A stretch of DNA of 64,000 nt. Source: Stutzerimonas stutzeri. GTDB taxonomy: Bacteria; Pseudomonadota; Gammaproteobacteria; Pseudomonadales; Pseudomonadaceae. Below, in pieces: positions 17,345 to 26,224 of the stretch. The stretch is from positions 236,001 through 300,000 of the forward strand of contig NZ_CP046902.1 in the NCBI RefSeq assembly GCF_009789555.1, written 5' to 3'. The position numbers and the translations under genes were made by a program. The notes below the pieces were generated by a model. It was not told the origin of the DNA. It saw only the letters and a program-made list of their open reading frames with translations, and made no database searches. The number at the start of each line of letters is the position of its first letter. Position 1 is the first letter of the stretch.

Positions 17345-19279
17345 ATGAGCAAAGCCGATGCTTTCGCCGAGGCAGGAAAGACCGCTGTCATGCAGAACAT
17401 CCATGGCACCATGGAGTTCTTGCGCAAGTTCCCACCATTCAATCAGATGGAACCGGGCCACCTGGCCTATCTGGTCGAAAACTGCCAGCTACGCTTCTAC
17501 AGCGAGGGCGACTGCATCATTTCGCCCGACGACGGCGTCGTCGAACATTTCTACATCGTCAAGCAGGGCCGCGTGCACGGCCAGCGGCCGCATACCAGCA
17601 AGCGCGGTACCGAAACCACCTTCGAGGTCATCGTCGGCGAATGCTTCCCGATGGCGGCCCTGATGGGCGAGCGCGCCACCCGTACCAGCCACTTCGCCGC
17701 TGAAGACACCTTCTGCTTCCTGTTGAACAAACCGGCGTTCGTGAAACTGGTGTCCAAGTCGGCCACGTTCCGCGACTTCGCGATGCGTGGGGTGAGCAGC
17801 CTGCTCGATCTGGTCAACCAGCAGGCGCAGATGCGCGCCGTGGAAAACCTCGGGTCGCAATACTCGCTGGATACCCGCATTGGCGAGCTGGCGCTTCATC
17901 ACCCGGTCTCCTGTCTGCCCACCATGCCGCTCCCCGATGCGGTCGGCCTGATGAACGACAGCAACGTCGGCAGCATCGTGATCACCGACGAACAACTGCA
18001 CCCGCAAGGCATCTTCACCTTGCGCGACCTTCGTCGCGTGATCGCCACCGGCACCACGGAACTGTCCGTGCCGATCTCTCGCTTCATGACGCCCAACCCC
18101 TTCTATCTGCCACCGGATGCCAGCGCATTCGATGCCGCGATCGCCATGACCGAACGGCATATCGCCCACGTCTGCATCGTCGAGAACGGAACGCTGTGCG
18201 GCGTCATTTCCGAGCGCGACCTGTTCTCGCTGCAGCGAGTCGATCTGGTGCACCTGGCGCAAGCCATCTCGCATGCCGACAGCGTCGATACACTGGTGAT
18301 CATCCGCAGCCGGATACGGCAACTGGTCGACAACATGCTGGCGCATGGCGCTTCCTCGACGCAGATCACCCATATCATCACGTTGCTCAACGACCATTCG
18401 GTGTGCCGCGTGATCGAACTGGCGATCGCTGCGCTCGGCGACCCTGGCGTGTCCTTTACCTGGCTGTGTTTCGGCAGTGAAGGACGCCGGGAGCAGACGC
18501 TGCACACCGATCAGGACAACGGCATTCTGTTCGAAGCCGCCGATGCCGCCGAAGCCGCGCATATTCGCGGGCGTCTGCTGCCGCTCGCCGAACGCATCAA
18601 CCGAGACCTGGACATCTGCGGCTTCGCCCTGTGCAAGGGCAACATCATGGCCAGCAATCCTCAACTGTGTCTTTCGCGACAGGAATGGCACCGCCGCTTC
18701 AGCTCGTTCATCCGCGAATCGACGCCCGAGAACCTGCTCAGCAGCACCATCTACTTCGATCTGCGGGCGATCTGGGGGCCATGGGAGGGCTACGAGCAAC
18801 TGCGCAACGAGCTGCTCGAGGAAATTGCCGATAATCGTCTGTTCCAGCGAATGCTGGCCGAAAACGCCTTGCGCCAGCGCCCGCCGGTGGGCCGCTTCCG
18901 GGATTTCGTGGTCACCCGCAAGGGCGAGGGCAAGGCGACCCTGGATCTGAAGGTGCAAGGCCTGACGCCGTTCGTCGACGGAGCACGCCTGCTCGCGCTT
19001 AGCCACGGCATCGCCGCCTGCAATACCCTGGACCGATTGCGCCAACTGGTCGAAAAGAAAGTCATCGACGCAAAGGATGGCGCGGCCTACGAAGAGGCCT
19101 ACCATTTCATCCAACAGACACGCATGCAGCAGCACCAGGAGCAGGCACGCGACGGACAGCTCTACTCCAACCGGCTCGACCCCGATAGCCTCAACCATCT
19201 GGACCGCCGCATCCTGCGCGAGTCCTTCCGTCAGGCCCAACGCCTGCAAAGCAGCCTGGCCCTGCGTTATCAGTTATGA
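17345..19279 (+). CDS. cNMP-binding/CBS/DUF294 nucleotidyltransferase protein
   Basis: 644 residues: a cyclic-nucleotide-binding-like domain (about 25-140), two CBS motifs (about 155-275), a DUF294 nucleotidyltransferase domain with FGSEGRREQTLHTDQDNGI (GS plus two Asp, GlnD-like), and a DUF294 C-terminal helical domain. The catalytic pattern is intact. It resembles the uridylyltransferase part of GlnD, suggesting nucleotidylation of a protein controlled by a nucleotide ligand; substrate unknown. Its stop overlaps the start of the exonuclease gene. Genes of this type usually accompany the DUF4212/SSS symporter, which here lies 6 kb away. Confidence 0.9.
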   Translation: MSKADAFAEAGKTAVMQNIHGTMEFLRKFPPFNQMEPGHLAYLVENCQLRFYSEGDCIISPDDGVVEHFYIVKQGRVHGQRPHTSKRGTETTFEVIVGECFPMAALMGERATRTSHFAAEDTFCFLLNKPAFVKLVSKSATFRDFAMRGVSSLLDLVNQQAQMRAVENLGSQYSLDTRIGELALHHPVSCLPTMPLPDAVGLMNDSNVGSIVITDEQLHPQGIFTLRDLRRVIATGTTELSVPISRFMTPNPFYLPPDASAFDAAIAMTERHIAHVCIVENGTLCGVISERDLFSLQRVDLVHLAQAISHADSVDTLVIIRSRIRQLVDNMLAHGASSTQITHIITLLNDHSVCRVIELAIAALGDPGVSFTWLCFGSEGRREQTLHTDQDNGILFEAADAAEAAHIRGRLLPLAERINRDLDICGFALCKGNIMASNPQLCLSRQEWHRRFSSFIRESTPENLLSSTIYFDLRAIWGPWEGYEQLRNELLEEIADNRLFQRMLAENALRQRPPVGRFRDFVVTRKGEGKATLDLKVQGLTPFVDGARLLALSHGIAACNTLDRLRQLVEKKVIDAKDGAAYEEAYHFIQQTRMQQHQEQARDGQLYSNRLDPDSLNHLDRRILRESFRQAQRLQSSLALRYQL

Positions 19280-19980
19280 ATATGCCCTGGTTCAAACTAC
19301 GCGGCCCGATCCTGACCTTTGAACAACTGCAACGGCGCGATCGGTTGCCCGCGCCCGCGGCGCTGGATGCCTGCCCGCTGCCGGAACAACGCATGGTGGT
19401 GCTCGATCTGGAAACCAGCGGGCTGGACATGCGCCGCGACGTCGTACTGTCCATTGGCGCAGTGACCATCGAGAACGGCGGTATCGATCTGGGCCGGCAA
19501 TTCGAATCAACACTGCTGCGACCGGCTCAGAAAATCAGCGAGAGCGTGCTGATTCACGGCATTGCGCCGAGCGTGCTGGAAGCCGGTGAAGAACCTGCCG
19601 AAGCCTTGCTGGACCTCATGGAGTTCATCGGCGACAGTCCGGTTCTCGCCTTTCATGCCGGTTTCGACCAGCGCATGCTCGCCCGCGCGTTGCGACAGAC
19701 GCTCGGCTACAAGTTGCGCCATTCGTTTCTGGACGTGGCCGAGCTTGCGCCGATGCTTCGCCCCGACAACCGGCCCCGTCACAATGGGTTGGATGAGTGG
19801 TGCAGCCATTTTGGCCTTCAGGTTGCGCAGCGCCACCACGCCAGTGCCGACGCGCTGGCGACGGCCGAACTGGCGCTCATCCTGCTTAGCAAGGCGCGCC
19901 GGCAAGGGCTCGTTAACCTCGCGGCGCTGAACCTGCGGCTCGCGAACTGGCGCCGCCGGCAACGCGCACAGTTGATGTAA
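19276..19980 (+). CDS. DnaQ-like 3'-5' exonuclease
   Basis: 234 residues of the DEDD exonuclease fold: VVLDLETSGLD (ExoI, Asp and Glu), VLAFHAGFDQRML (ExoII) and HHASADALATAEL (ExoIII with His and Asp, DEDDh type). Similar to DNA polymerase III epsilon but with a different N-terminus and lacking the alpha-binding tail, so probably not the replicative proofreader. The ATG overlaps the upstream DUF294 stop, so the two are translationally coupled. Its nucleic-acid substrate and the reason for this pairing are unknown. Confidence 0.9.
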   Translation: MNMPWFKLRGPILTFEQLQRRDRLPAPAALDACPLPEQRMVVLDLETSGLDMRRDVVLSIGAVTIENGGIDLGRQFESTLLRPAQKISESVLIHGIAPSVLEAGEEPAEALLDLMEFIGDSPVLAFHAGFDQRMLARALRQTLGYKLRHSFLDVAELAPMLRPDNRPRHNGLDEWCSHFGLQVAQRHHASADALATAELALILLSKARRQGLVNLAALNLRLANWRRRQRAQLM

Positions 19981-20065
19981 TCGCCACCGCCGCGCCTCTC
20001 TGCATTCGCCGCGATACCGGGCCGACAATCTGTCGTTGCACCAATGCCGGCAACTTGCGATCATC

Positions 20066-20084
20066 TGCGAATAGTTCTCGTTAA
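20066..20084. promoter_or_regulatory. Probable Fur box ahead of fecI-like gene
   Basis: GCGAATAGTTCTCGTTAAC matches the 19-bp Fur consensus at 11 positions, including AAT and the TC-TTA half. It is about 30 bp upstream of the chosen sigma-factor start, the expected place for iron repression of a FecI-type gene. Confidence 0.5.
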
Positions 20085-20112
20085 CGGCCAATCCGGCCCT
20101 GGAGCGTTCGCC

Positions 20113-20631
20113 GTGTCGGCTGGTGAGTCGTCCAACCAACTTCTGGTGGGTTCGCTGTATCGCGATCATCGCGACTGGCTGCTCGGTTGGCTGCGCCGCT
20201 ACCAGGCGTGCCCGCACCGCGCCGAGGACCTGAGCCAAGACACCTTCCTGCGCCTGATCAAACGCAACGACCTGGGCAGCGTGCGTGAACCGCGCGCGCT
20301 GCTGGCAACCATCGCCAGAGGGTTGCTGATCGACCATTTCCGTCGCAGCGCACTGGAGCGCGCCTACCTCGACGAGCTGGCGCTGCAACCCGAAGAAACG
20401 CAACCCAGTGCCGAGGAGCAACTGCAAATCATCGAAGCGCTGCGCGAGGTGAACGCGCTGCTCGGTCAGCTGTCGCCCAATGCTCGCGCGGCCTTCCTCT
20501 ACAACCGCCTGGATGGCATGACCCACGCCGAGATCGCCCAGCGCCTCGGGGTCTCCGTCCCTCGCGTGCGTCAGTACCTGGCCCAGGCCCTGCGCCAGTG
20601 CTACATCGCCGTTTATGGCGAGCCCAGCTGA
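20113..20631 (+). CDS. FecI-like ECF sigma factor
   Basis: About 172 residues: sigma region 2 (LYRDHRDWLLGWLRRY...AEDLSQDTFLRL) and region 4 (LSPNARAAFLYNRLDGMTHAEIAQRLGVSVPRVRQYLAQAL). FecI-type sigmas transcribe TonB-receptor genes when the siderophore signal passes through receptor and FecR. I chose GTG 20113, with GGAG 8 bp upstream and just after a likely Fur box; an ATG at 20044 would place the Fur box inside the gene. The fecR-like gene starts 2 bp after the stop. Confidence 0.9.
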   Translation: MSAGESSNQLLVGSLYRDHRDWLLGWLRRYQACPHRAEDLSQDTFLRLIKRNDLGSVREPRALLATIARGLLIDHFRRSALERAYLDELALQPEETQPSAEEQLQIIEALREVNALLGQLSPNARAAFLYNRLDGMTHAEIAQRLGVSVPRVRQYLAQALRQCYIAVYGEPS

Positions 20632-20633
20632 AT

Positions 20634-21617
20634 ATGGATCGCCAACCGGTATCGGCTCGCGTACTCGATGAAGCCATCGCCTGGCAGTTGCGCCTGGGTG
20701 ACGAAACGAATGATCCCCGAGTGGGCAACGAGCTACAGCGCTGGCTGGACGAAAGCGCCGAGCATGCCAAAGCCTGGGCGCAGTTGAGCGGTATCGATCG
20801 ACAACTGGCGCGAATCGACTCGCCGGTGGCAAGGCATGCCCTGCAAGCCAGTGCGATGCCCCGTCGACGCGGGCCGGCCGACCGCGCCTGGCTCGGGCTG
20901 GCGCTGTTCTGTGTGGTCGGCGCCGGGTTGGCGCTCAAAACGCAACCACTGCCGGTCTGGCTGGCGGACGAGCGCACCGGCCGCGGCGAGCAGCGCAGCA
21001 TTACCCTGGCCGATCACAGCCACATCCAGCTGAACAGCCGCAGCGCAGTGGACATCCGCTTCGACGACCGCCAGCGCAGGCTGTTTCTCCACCAGGGCGA
21101 AGTGCTGATCGAAACCGCACCCGGCAACGACCCACGACCGTTCATCGTGGAAACCCGACAGGGCGACCTGAGAGCCCTGGGCACCCGCTTCATCGTTCGG
21201 CGCGAGGGCGACGACGCGACGCGTCTGATCGTGCTTCGCTCGGCGGTTTCCGCCCTGCCCGGTAACCTTAAGGCAGGCCGGACCCTGCGGGCCGGCGAAC
21301 AAGTCGTGATGTACCGCAATCGCCTCGGCGCCGACCAGCAGGCGCCCACCGCAGCGGACGCCTGGAGCCACGGCATGCTGGTCGTCGAGGATTTGCCACT
21401 GGGTGAACTGCTGGCGAAGCTGGCCGAGTACCGCCACGGTTACCTCGGCCTCGATCCGAGCCTCGAATCCCTGCGCATCAGCGGCAGTTTTCCGCTGCAT
21501 GACACCGACCGTGCATTGGCAGCCCTGCCGCCCAGCCTACCGGTGCAGATCGAGCGGCACACCGATTGGTGGGTCAAGGTGGTGCCGGCGCAACCCGTCA
21601 GCCATCCGGGCAAGTAG
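20634..21617 (+). CDS. FecR-like anti-sigma/sensor protein
   Basis: About 327 residues. N-terminal cytosolic DUF4880-type part (AIAWQLRLGDETNDP...LQRWLDESAEHAKAWAQL), one membrane helix (WLGLALFCVVGAGLAL), then the periplasmic FecR domain (RGEQRSITLADHSHIQLNS...FLHQGEVLIETA) and a C-terminal STN-binding region. It would relay receptor occupancy to the sigma factor. The ATG 20634 follows the sigma-gene stop by 2 bp; an in-frame ATG at 20598 inside fecI is less likely. Confidence 0.92.
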   Translation: MDRQPVSARVLDEAIAWQLRLGDETNDPRVGNELQRWLDESAEHAKAWAQLSGIDRQLARIDSPVARHALQASAMPRRRGPADRAWLGLALFCVVGAGLALKTQPLPVWLADERTGRGEQRSITLADHSHIQLNSRSAVDIRFDDRQRRLFLHQGEVLIETAPGNDPRPFIVETRQGDLRALGTRFIVRREGDDATRLIVLRSAVSALPGNLKAGRTLRAGEQVVMYRNRLGADQQAPTAADAWSHGMLVVEDLPLGELLAKLAEYRHGYLGLDPSLESLRISGSFPLHDTDRALAALPPSLPVQIERHTDWWVKVVPAQPVSHPGK

Positions 21618-21744
21618 CTGCAGCATCCACCGCCGCGACGCTGCAGCCCCTAAAAAAATATTTTCAGCGACCCCTATCACTTTTCATTTCTGATCCGGCT
21701 TGATGAGTAACTGAGACATATTCCTATTCGGGAGTTATTCACAA

Positions 21745-24189
21745 ATGCCACCTATTTCACTGTTTCGCCCCCGCTTCCTGGCCGTTGCTATTGCCGTCGC
21801 GCCACTGCCACTGGTAGCCCAGACGCCCAACGGCGAAACAGCTGTTGGCGAGGCTCGCGAGTACTCCCTGCCCGCCGCACCTCTGGCCTCGACCCTCAAT
21901 CGTATCGCCGCCGAAGCAGGACTGGTGCTCAGCATCGACCCGGCGTTGACCCGTGACCGAATGGCCGAGCCGGTACAAGGCCGCTTCGATGGCCAGGGTG
22001 CGCTGCAGCGCGCCTTGCGCGGCACGGGACTTGAGCTTCGTCAGAGCGCCTCGGGCAGTTACAGCTTGCAGCCGGGAGCAAGTTCCAATTCCGCTGAAGC
22101 CATGGTTCTACCGGAAGTGGTGATTACAGGTAGCGAGACCGTTGCAGACGCCTGGGGCCCTGCGGACGGCTATCTGGCGACCCGCACCGCGGTCGGCAGT
22201 AAAACCGATACCCCGATACTCGAAGCCCCGCGCTCGATTTCGGTGGCCACCCGCGAGCAAATGCAAGACCGCAAGGTGCAGAGCCTCGACGACGCCGTGC
22301 GCTATATGCCGGGCGTGATCGCCAGCAGCTACGGCAGCGACAGTCGCGCCGACTGGATGAAGATTCGCGGCTTCGAACCCATTCAGATGCTTGATGGTCT
22401 GCCGCTGATCAAAGGCACCTACGCCATGCCCAAACTGGAAACCTGGGGCCTGGAGCGCGTCGCCATCCTGCGCGGCCCGGCCTCTTCGGTCTACGGCCAG
22501 ACGCCACCGGGCGGGCTGGTGGATGCGGTCAGCCGCCGCCCACAGGCGCAGAGCAGCCACGAGATTCAGGTGCAGGTCGGCAACTACCAACACAAGCAGA
22601 TCAGCTTCGACAGCACCGGTCGTATCGACGACGAAGGCCGCTTTCTCTACCGCTTCAGCGGCGTCGGTCGTGACAGCGGTACCGTCATCGAACACATGGA
22701 TGACCAGCGATTCAACCTGGCTCCCAGCCTGACCTGGAACATCAGCGACGACACCACGTTGACCTTCCTGAGCCAGTTCAACCGCGACGATACCGGCGCC
22801 ACCAGCCAGTTCCTGCCCCTGCAGGGCACCAAACTGGGCACGCCCGCTGGCAAGGTCGACTACAACGATAACCTGGGCGATCCGGGCTGGGAGTTCTATG
22901 ACAAGCGCTACTACGCACTGGGCTATGCCTTCGAGCACCGCATCAACGATGTCTGGCAGTTCCGCCAGAATCTGCGCTACAGCAAGATAGACTTGGAAGC
23001 TCAAACGATTACAGCTGGCGGCTGGGCTTCTGCGGTTGCCGACGACGGCACCGTACAGCGTGGCGCCAACGTATATGACGAAGACATCAGCCACTTCGCG
23101 GTGGACAACAACTTCCAGGCGGATTTCAGCACCGGCGTCATCAGTCACACCTTGCTGCTAGGGCTCGATCATCAGCGCGTGAATACCAGCTACCGCTGGC
23201 AGTACGGCGCAGCACCTGCCAGCAACATTATCAACCCCATCTACGACCAGGACTTCAGCGGCGTCGCCTATACCGCCTACCAGGACTACAACCAGAAGCG
23301 CCGCAACACCGGCGTTTATCTGCAAGACCAAATGTCACTCGATGCCTGGCGACTGACCCTGGGTGGCCGCTGGGATCGCCTGGACACCGACTCGGTGTTC
23401 TACAACGCCGGTAACGCTCATGACAGCCGCCGCGACAGCGCTTTCAGCGGTAACGCGGCGCTGAGCTATGTGTTCGGATCGGGCCTGGTTCCCTATGTGT
23501 CCTATGCCGAGTCCTTTCAGGCCGAAGCAGGCGGGACCGGGGGGCAGACCTTCCGCCCGAGTACTGGCAAGCAATACGAGGCCGGCATCAAGTACCAGCC
23601 CATCGGTAGCGAGCTGCTACTCAGCGCGGCTGTTTACGACCTGACGCGCCAAGACATCATCAGTACCAACACCAGCGGTGTGACCGCCCCGGTCGGCGAA
23701 GTGCAAGTGCGCGGCCTGGAGCTGGAAGCTACTGGCAGCCTCACGGACAACCTCAAATTGACCGCCTCCTATACCTACGCCAACAGCAAGATGACGAAGG
23801 TCGGTGATCCGCTGGACAAGAATCGTCCGTTACCGCTTACGCCCGAGCATCAAGCAGCGATCTGGGCCGACTATGACTGGGCCGCAGGTCCGCTGGCCGG
23901 CTTCGGTGTTGGTTTCGGCGCGCGTTACGTCGGCTCCACCGACAATATTGCGGTAGGCAGCGTCGGCTTCGTGCGCGACGAATCAGATGGCCACTCCAGC
24001 GCTTACACGGTCTATGACGCGGCCGTTCGCTATGACCTTGGCCAGGTCGACAGCAGCCTTCACGGCGCCAGCGTAGCCATCAATGCGAACAATCTGTTCG
24101 ACAAGGAATACCTGGCCACCTGCGACGGCTTCTACTGCTACGCCGGCGACCCGCGCCGCATTACGGCTAGCCTCAATTACGCCTGGTAA
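21745..24189 (+). CDS. TonB-dependent siderophore receptor with STN signalling domain
   Basis: 814 residues: signal peptide; secretin/TonB N-terminal (STN) domain about 37-95 (EYSLPAAPLASTLNRIAAEAGL), the part that contacts FecR; plug about 125-245 (APRSISVATREQMQDRKVQSLDD, GPASSVYGQ.PPGG); and a 22-stranded barrel ending in SLNYAW with the terminal aromatic residue. The layout is that of siderophore receptors such as FpvA, FoxA or FhuE; the ligand cannot be read. It is the expected target of the upstream sigma-FecR pair, 127 bp away. Confidence 0.93.
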   Translation: MPPISLFRPRFLAVAIAVAPLPLVAQTPNGETAVGEAREYSLPAAPLASTLNRIAAEAGLVLSIDPALTRDRMAEPVQGRFDGQGALQRALRGTGLELRQSASGSYSLQPGASSNSAEAMVLPEVVITGSETVADAWGPADGYLATRTAVGSKTDTPILEAPRSISVATREQMQDRKVQSLDDAVRYMPGVIASSYGSDSRADWMKIRGFEPIQMLDGLPLIKGTYAMPKLETWGLERVAILRGPASSVYGQTPPGGLVDAVSRRPQAQSSHEIQVQVGNYQHKQISFDSTGRIDDEGRFLYRFSGVGRDSGTVIEHMDDQRFNLAPSLTWNISDDTTLTFLSQFNRDDTGATSQFLPLQGTKLGTPAGKVDYNDNLGDPGWEFYDKRYYALGYAFEHRINDVWQFRQNLRYSKIDLEAQTITAGGWASAVADDGTVQRGANVYDEDISHFAVDNNFQADFSTGVISHTLLLGLDHQRVNTSYRWQYGAAPASNIINPIYDQDFSGVAYTAYQDYNQKRRNTGVYLQDQMSLDAWRLTLGGRWDRLDTDSVFYNAGNAHDSRRDSAFSGNAALSYVFGSGLVPYVSYAESFQAEAGGTGGQTFRPSTGKQYEAGIKYQPIGSELLLSAAVYDLTRQDIISTNTSGVTAPVGEVQVRGLELEATGSLTDNLKLTASYTYANSKMTKVGDPLDKNRPLPLTPEHQAAIWADYDWAAGPLAGFGVGFGARYVGSTDNIAVGSVGFVRDESDGHSSAYTVYDAAVRYDLGQVDSSLHGASVAINANNLFDKEYLATCDGFYCYAGDPRRITASLNYAW

Positions 24190-24193
24190 GCCA

Positions 24194-24218
24194 GTCAGCG
24201 GTATCAGAGGCCGCTGAC
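24194..24218 (+). other. Hairpin between receptor and PepSY gene
   Basis: GTCAGCGG and CCGCTGAC form an 8-bp stem just after the receptor stop. There is no T tract, so it may protect the receptor mRNA 3' end or reduce expression of the downstream gene rather than terminate. Confidence 0.45.
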
Positions 24219-24245
24219 CCGGCCTTTGGCATTCCTGGAGTCATG

Positions 24246-25367
24246 ATGCAAAGCAAAACCATCCGCCGCTGGTCCTTCGTTCACACCTGGACCAGCCTGA
24301 TCTGCACATTGTTTCTGCTGTTGCTCGCCATTACCGGCTTGCCACTGATCTTCCACCATGAACTCGAGCATCTGCTTGGCGAGGCGCCGGAACTGCGGCA
24401 GATGCCGGCCGGCACGCCACACCTCGATCTTCAACAGTTGGTCAGTGCAGCCGAGCGGCATCGCGCCGGGGAGGTCGTGCAGTATTTCGGTTGGGAGGCG
24501 GACGAACCCAATGGCGTGGTGGCGATCACCGCAGCCACGGCGGGGACCGAGCCGAACTCGTCCTATACCTTCATGCTCGATGCCCGAACCGGCGAGGCCG
24601 TTGAAATGCCGGCCGCCAATGGCGGGTTGATGATGTTTTTCCTGCGGATGCATGTCGATATGTTCGCCGGCCTGCCAGGCAAGCTCCTGCTGGCGTTCAT
24701 GGGCATTCTATTCGTCGTTGCCATCGTTTCGGGCGTGGTGCTGTACGCACCCTTCATGCGGCGCCTGCCGTTCGCCGAAGTGCGGCATGAGCGCTCCAGG
24801 CGTACACGCTGGCTCGACCTGCACAACCTGATCGGTGTCGTCACGCTCAGTTGGGCGCTGGTGGTCGGCATTACCGGTGTCGTCAGCGCCTGTGCAGACC
24901 TGTTGATCGAAGCCTGGCGTGCCGAATCGCTCAGCGCGATGCTCGAACCCTACCGGGAGGCGCCAGCGCTGACGGAACGTGCACCGGCCAGCCAGTTGCT
25001 CGAAATTGCAACCCAGGCGGCACCCGGTATGCGACCGGACTTCATTGCCTTCCCCGGCACGCGTTTTTCCAGCGAGCACCACTACGCCGTGTTCATGAAT
25101 GGCAGCAGCCACCTGACCTCGCATCTGTTCACGCCGGTGCTCATCGATGCACGAACGCTGGATGTCACCGCCGTTGGGGAGCGCCCGTGGTACATGGATG
25201 CACTCGGCCTGTCGCAGCCGCTGCACTTCGGTGACTATGGCGGGCGGCCAATGCAGATACTCTGGGCCGTGCTCGACGTGCTGACCATCCTCGTGCTCGG
25301 CAGCGGGCTGTATCTGTGGTGGGTACGCCGTCGCGGCGTGACCGCGACACGCGGGGAGGTCGCATGA
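24246..25367 (+). CDS. PepSY-domain membrane protein of iron uptake
   Basis: 373 residues of the PepSY_TM family: four membrane helices (LICTLFLLLLAITGLPLIF, LLAFMGILFVVAIVSGVVLY, IGVVTLSWALVVGITGVV, ILWAVLDVLTILVLGSGLYLWW) around two periplasmic PepSY-like segments, with conserved HTW and LHNL histidines that fit heme binding. Such proteins are found beside TonB receptors and some reduce iron from siderophores in the periplasm. The second of two tandem ATGs (24246) is better spaced from GGAG. Its stop overlaps the next start (ATGA). Confidence 0.87.
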   Translation: MQSKTIRRWSFVHTWTSLICTLFLLLLAITGLPLIFHHELEHLLGEAPELRQMPAGTPHLDLQQLVSAAERHRAGEVVQYFGWEADEPNGVVAITAATAGTEPNSSYTFMLDARTGEAVEMPAANGGLMMFFLRMHVDMFAGLPGKLLLAFMGILFVVAIVSGVVLYAPFMRRLPFAEVRHERSRRTRWLDLHNLIGVVTLSWALVVGITGVVSACADLLIEAWRAESLSAMLEPYREAPALTERAPASQLLEIATQAAPGMRPDFIAFPGTRFSSEHHYAVFMNGSSHLTSHLFTPVLIDARTLDVTAVGERPWYMDALGLSQPLHFGDYGGRPMQILWAVLDVLTILVLGSGLYLWWVRRRGVTATRGEVA

Positions 25368-25546
25368 ACTGGCGCCAATCGACGTTTCTGCTGCCCGGTC
25401 TGATCGCCCTGCTCGCAACGGCCGGCTTGTTCGCCGCGCTGCTCGGCGACGGCTGGTGGGACACGCTGGCCTGGATTGGGCTGGGTACGCAGGCGGCACT
25501 GGGTCTATGGCCATTGCTGCCTCGACCCGGCAAGCCGAGCCGATAA
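25364..25546 (+). CDS. Small membrane protein of the PepSY unit
   Basis: 60 residues, two hydrophobic helices (FLLPGLIALLATAGLFAALLG and LAWIGLGTQAALGLWPLL). The ATG overlaps the PepSY stop and has GGGGAGG upstream, so translation is credible. Genes of this size often follow PepSY_TM genes in Pseudomonas iron loci. No enzymatic motif; role unknown. Confidence 0.8.
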   Translation: MNWRQSTFLLPGLIALLATAGLFAALLGDGWWDTLAWIGLGTQAALGLWPLLPRPGKPSR

Positions 25547-25613
25547 CCAGAGGATCAGCCCGCGCGGCGGCATCAGCCTGGCCGCCAGGCCTGCGTGGGC
25601 CGGGCTGGCGCGA

Positions 25614-26132
25614 TCACGACGGGCTGGTGCAGACAGCCTGGTAAAGCGGGGCGTTCACGTCCAGTTCGGTCATGGTTTCGAACTTTGCCTCGCCGGCCTC
25701 GTTCAGCCGGAACATCACCTTCTCGCTACAGAGCGCCTGATAGGTCGCGCTTTTGACCGTAGACATCAAGTGGTGCTTTTCGAAGCGATACAGAACGAAA
25801 CGGGCGATAGGGCCCTTGCTCGTCTCCTCGATCCGCGCACCGGCGCCGTCGAGTACCGTGTACACCAGCGGCATCGGGAAGCTGATGGTCCAGGGGCGCC
25901 AGAACATCTCGCCCTCTTCGCTCGACACCACAACGGAGCCTTGCGGCAGGCGCGCCTGCTTGGTATCGAACCATGTGTATTCGTAATGAATGGTGTAGGC
26001 GAGCATACCCAGCCCGGCAAATGCCGGAATGATCCACTTCGGGAGTCGTTTACGCGTCAGGCTGCGCAGCAACAGCGCAACCCCTGCACCCGCCACTGCG
26101 GCGACAATTGCAGCGATTAGATGCCAGATCAT
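25614..26132 (-). CDS. Membrane-anchored protein downstream of symporter
   Basis: 172 residues: two N-terminal membrane helices (LIAAIVAAVAGAGVALLLR and WIIPAFAGLGMLAYTIHY) and a soluble domain of about 115 residues containing ARFVLYRFEKHHL and two cysteines. I do not recognise the family. ATG 26132 has AAGGA 8 bp upstream; that ribosome site touches the U-run of the actP terminator, so the gene lies directly behind a terminator with no room for its own promoter between them. Likely expressed by read-through of the symporter operon. Confidence 0.8.
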   Translation of the reverse strand: MIWHLIAAIVAAVAGAGVALLLRSLTRKRLPKWIIPAFAGLGMLAYTIHYEYTWFDTKQARLPQGSVVVSSEEGEMFWRPWTISFPMPLVYTVLDGAGARIEETSKGPIARFVLYRFEKHHLMSTVKSATYQALCSEKVMFRLNEAGEAKFETMTELDVNAPLYQAVCTSPS

Positions 26133-26145
26133 ATGAATCTTCCTT

Positions 26146-26176
26146 AAAAAAATCGGGCTTCCGAATGGAAGCCCGA
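26146..26176 (-). terminator. Intrinsic terminator between symporter and 172-residue gene
   Basis: On the minus strand a 10-bp perfect stem (TCGGGCTTCC / GGAAGCCCGA), a four-base loop and seven T residues, about 50 bp past the symporter stop. The T run is followed without a gap by AAGGA, the ribosome site of the next gene. Confidence 0.9.
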
Positions 26177-26224
26177 CTTGTTTCAACCGTGGGTCAGATT
26201 CTAAACCCACCTGCTGCCGTTTAC

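Noticed and set aside
15655..19249. Long leftward frames across glcB and the DUF294 gene
   Set aside because: Both lie opposite well-conserved proteins and show the composition of shadow frames.
21617..21647. GCTGCAGC repeated pair as terminator after fecR-like gene
   Set aside because: The unit is itself palindromic and lacks a proper T tract; termination unproven.
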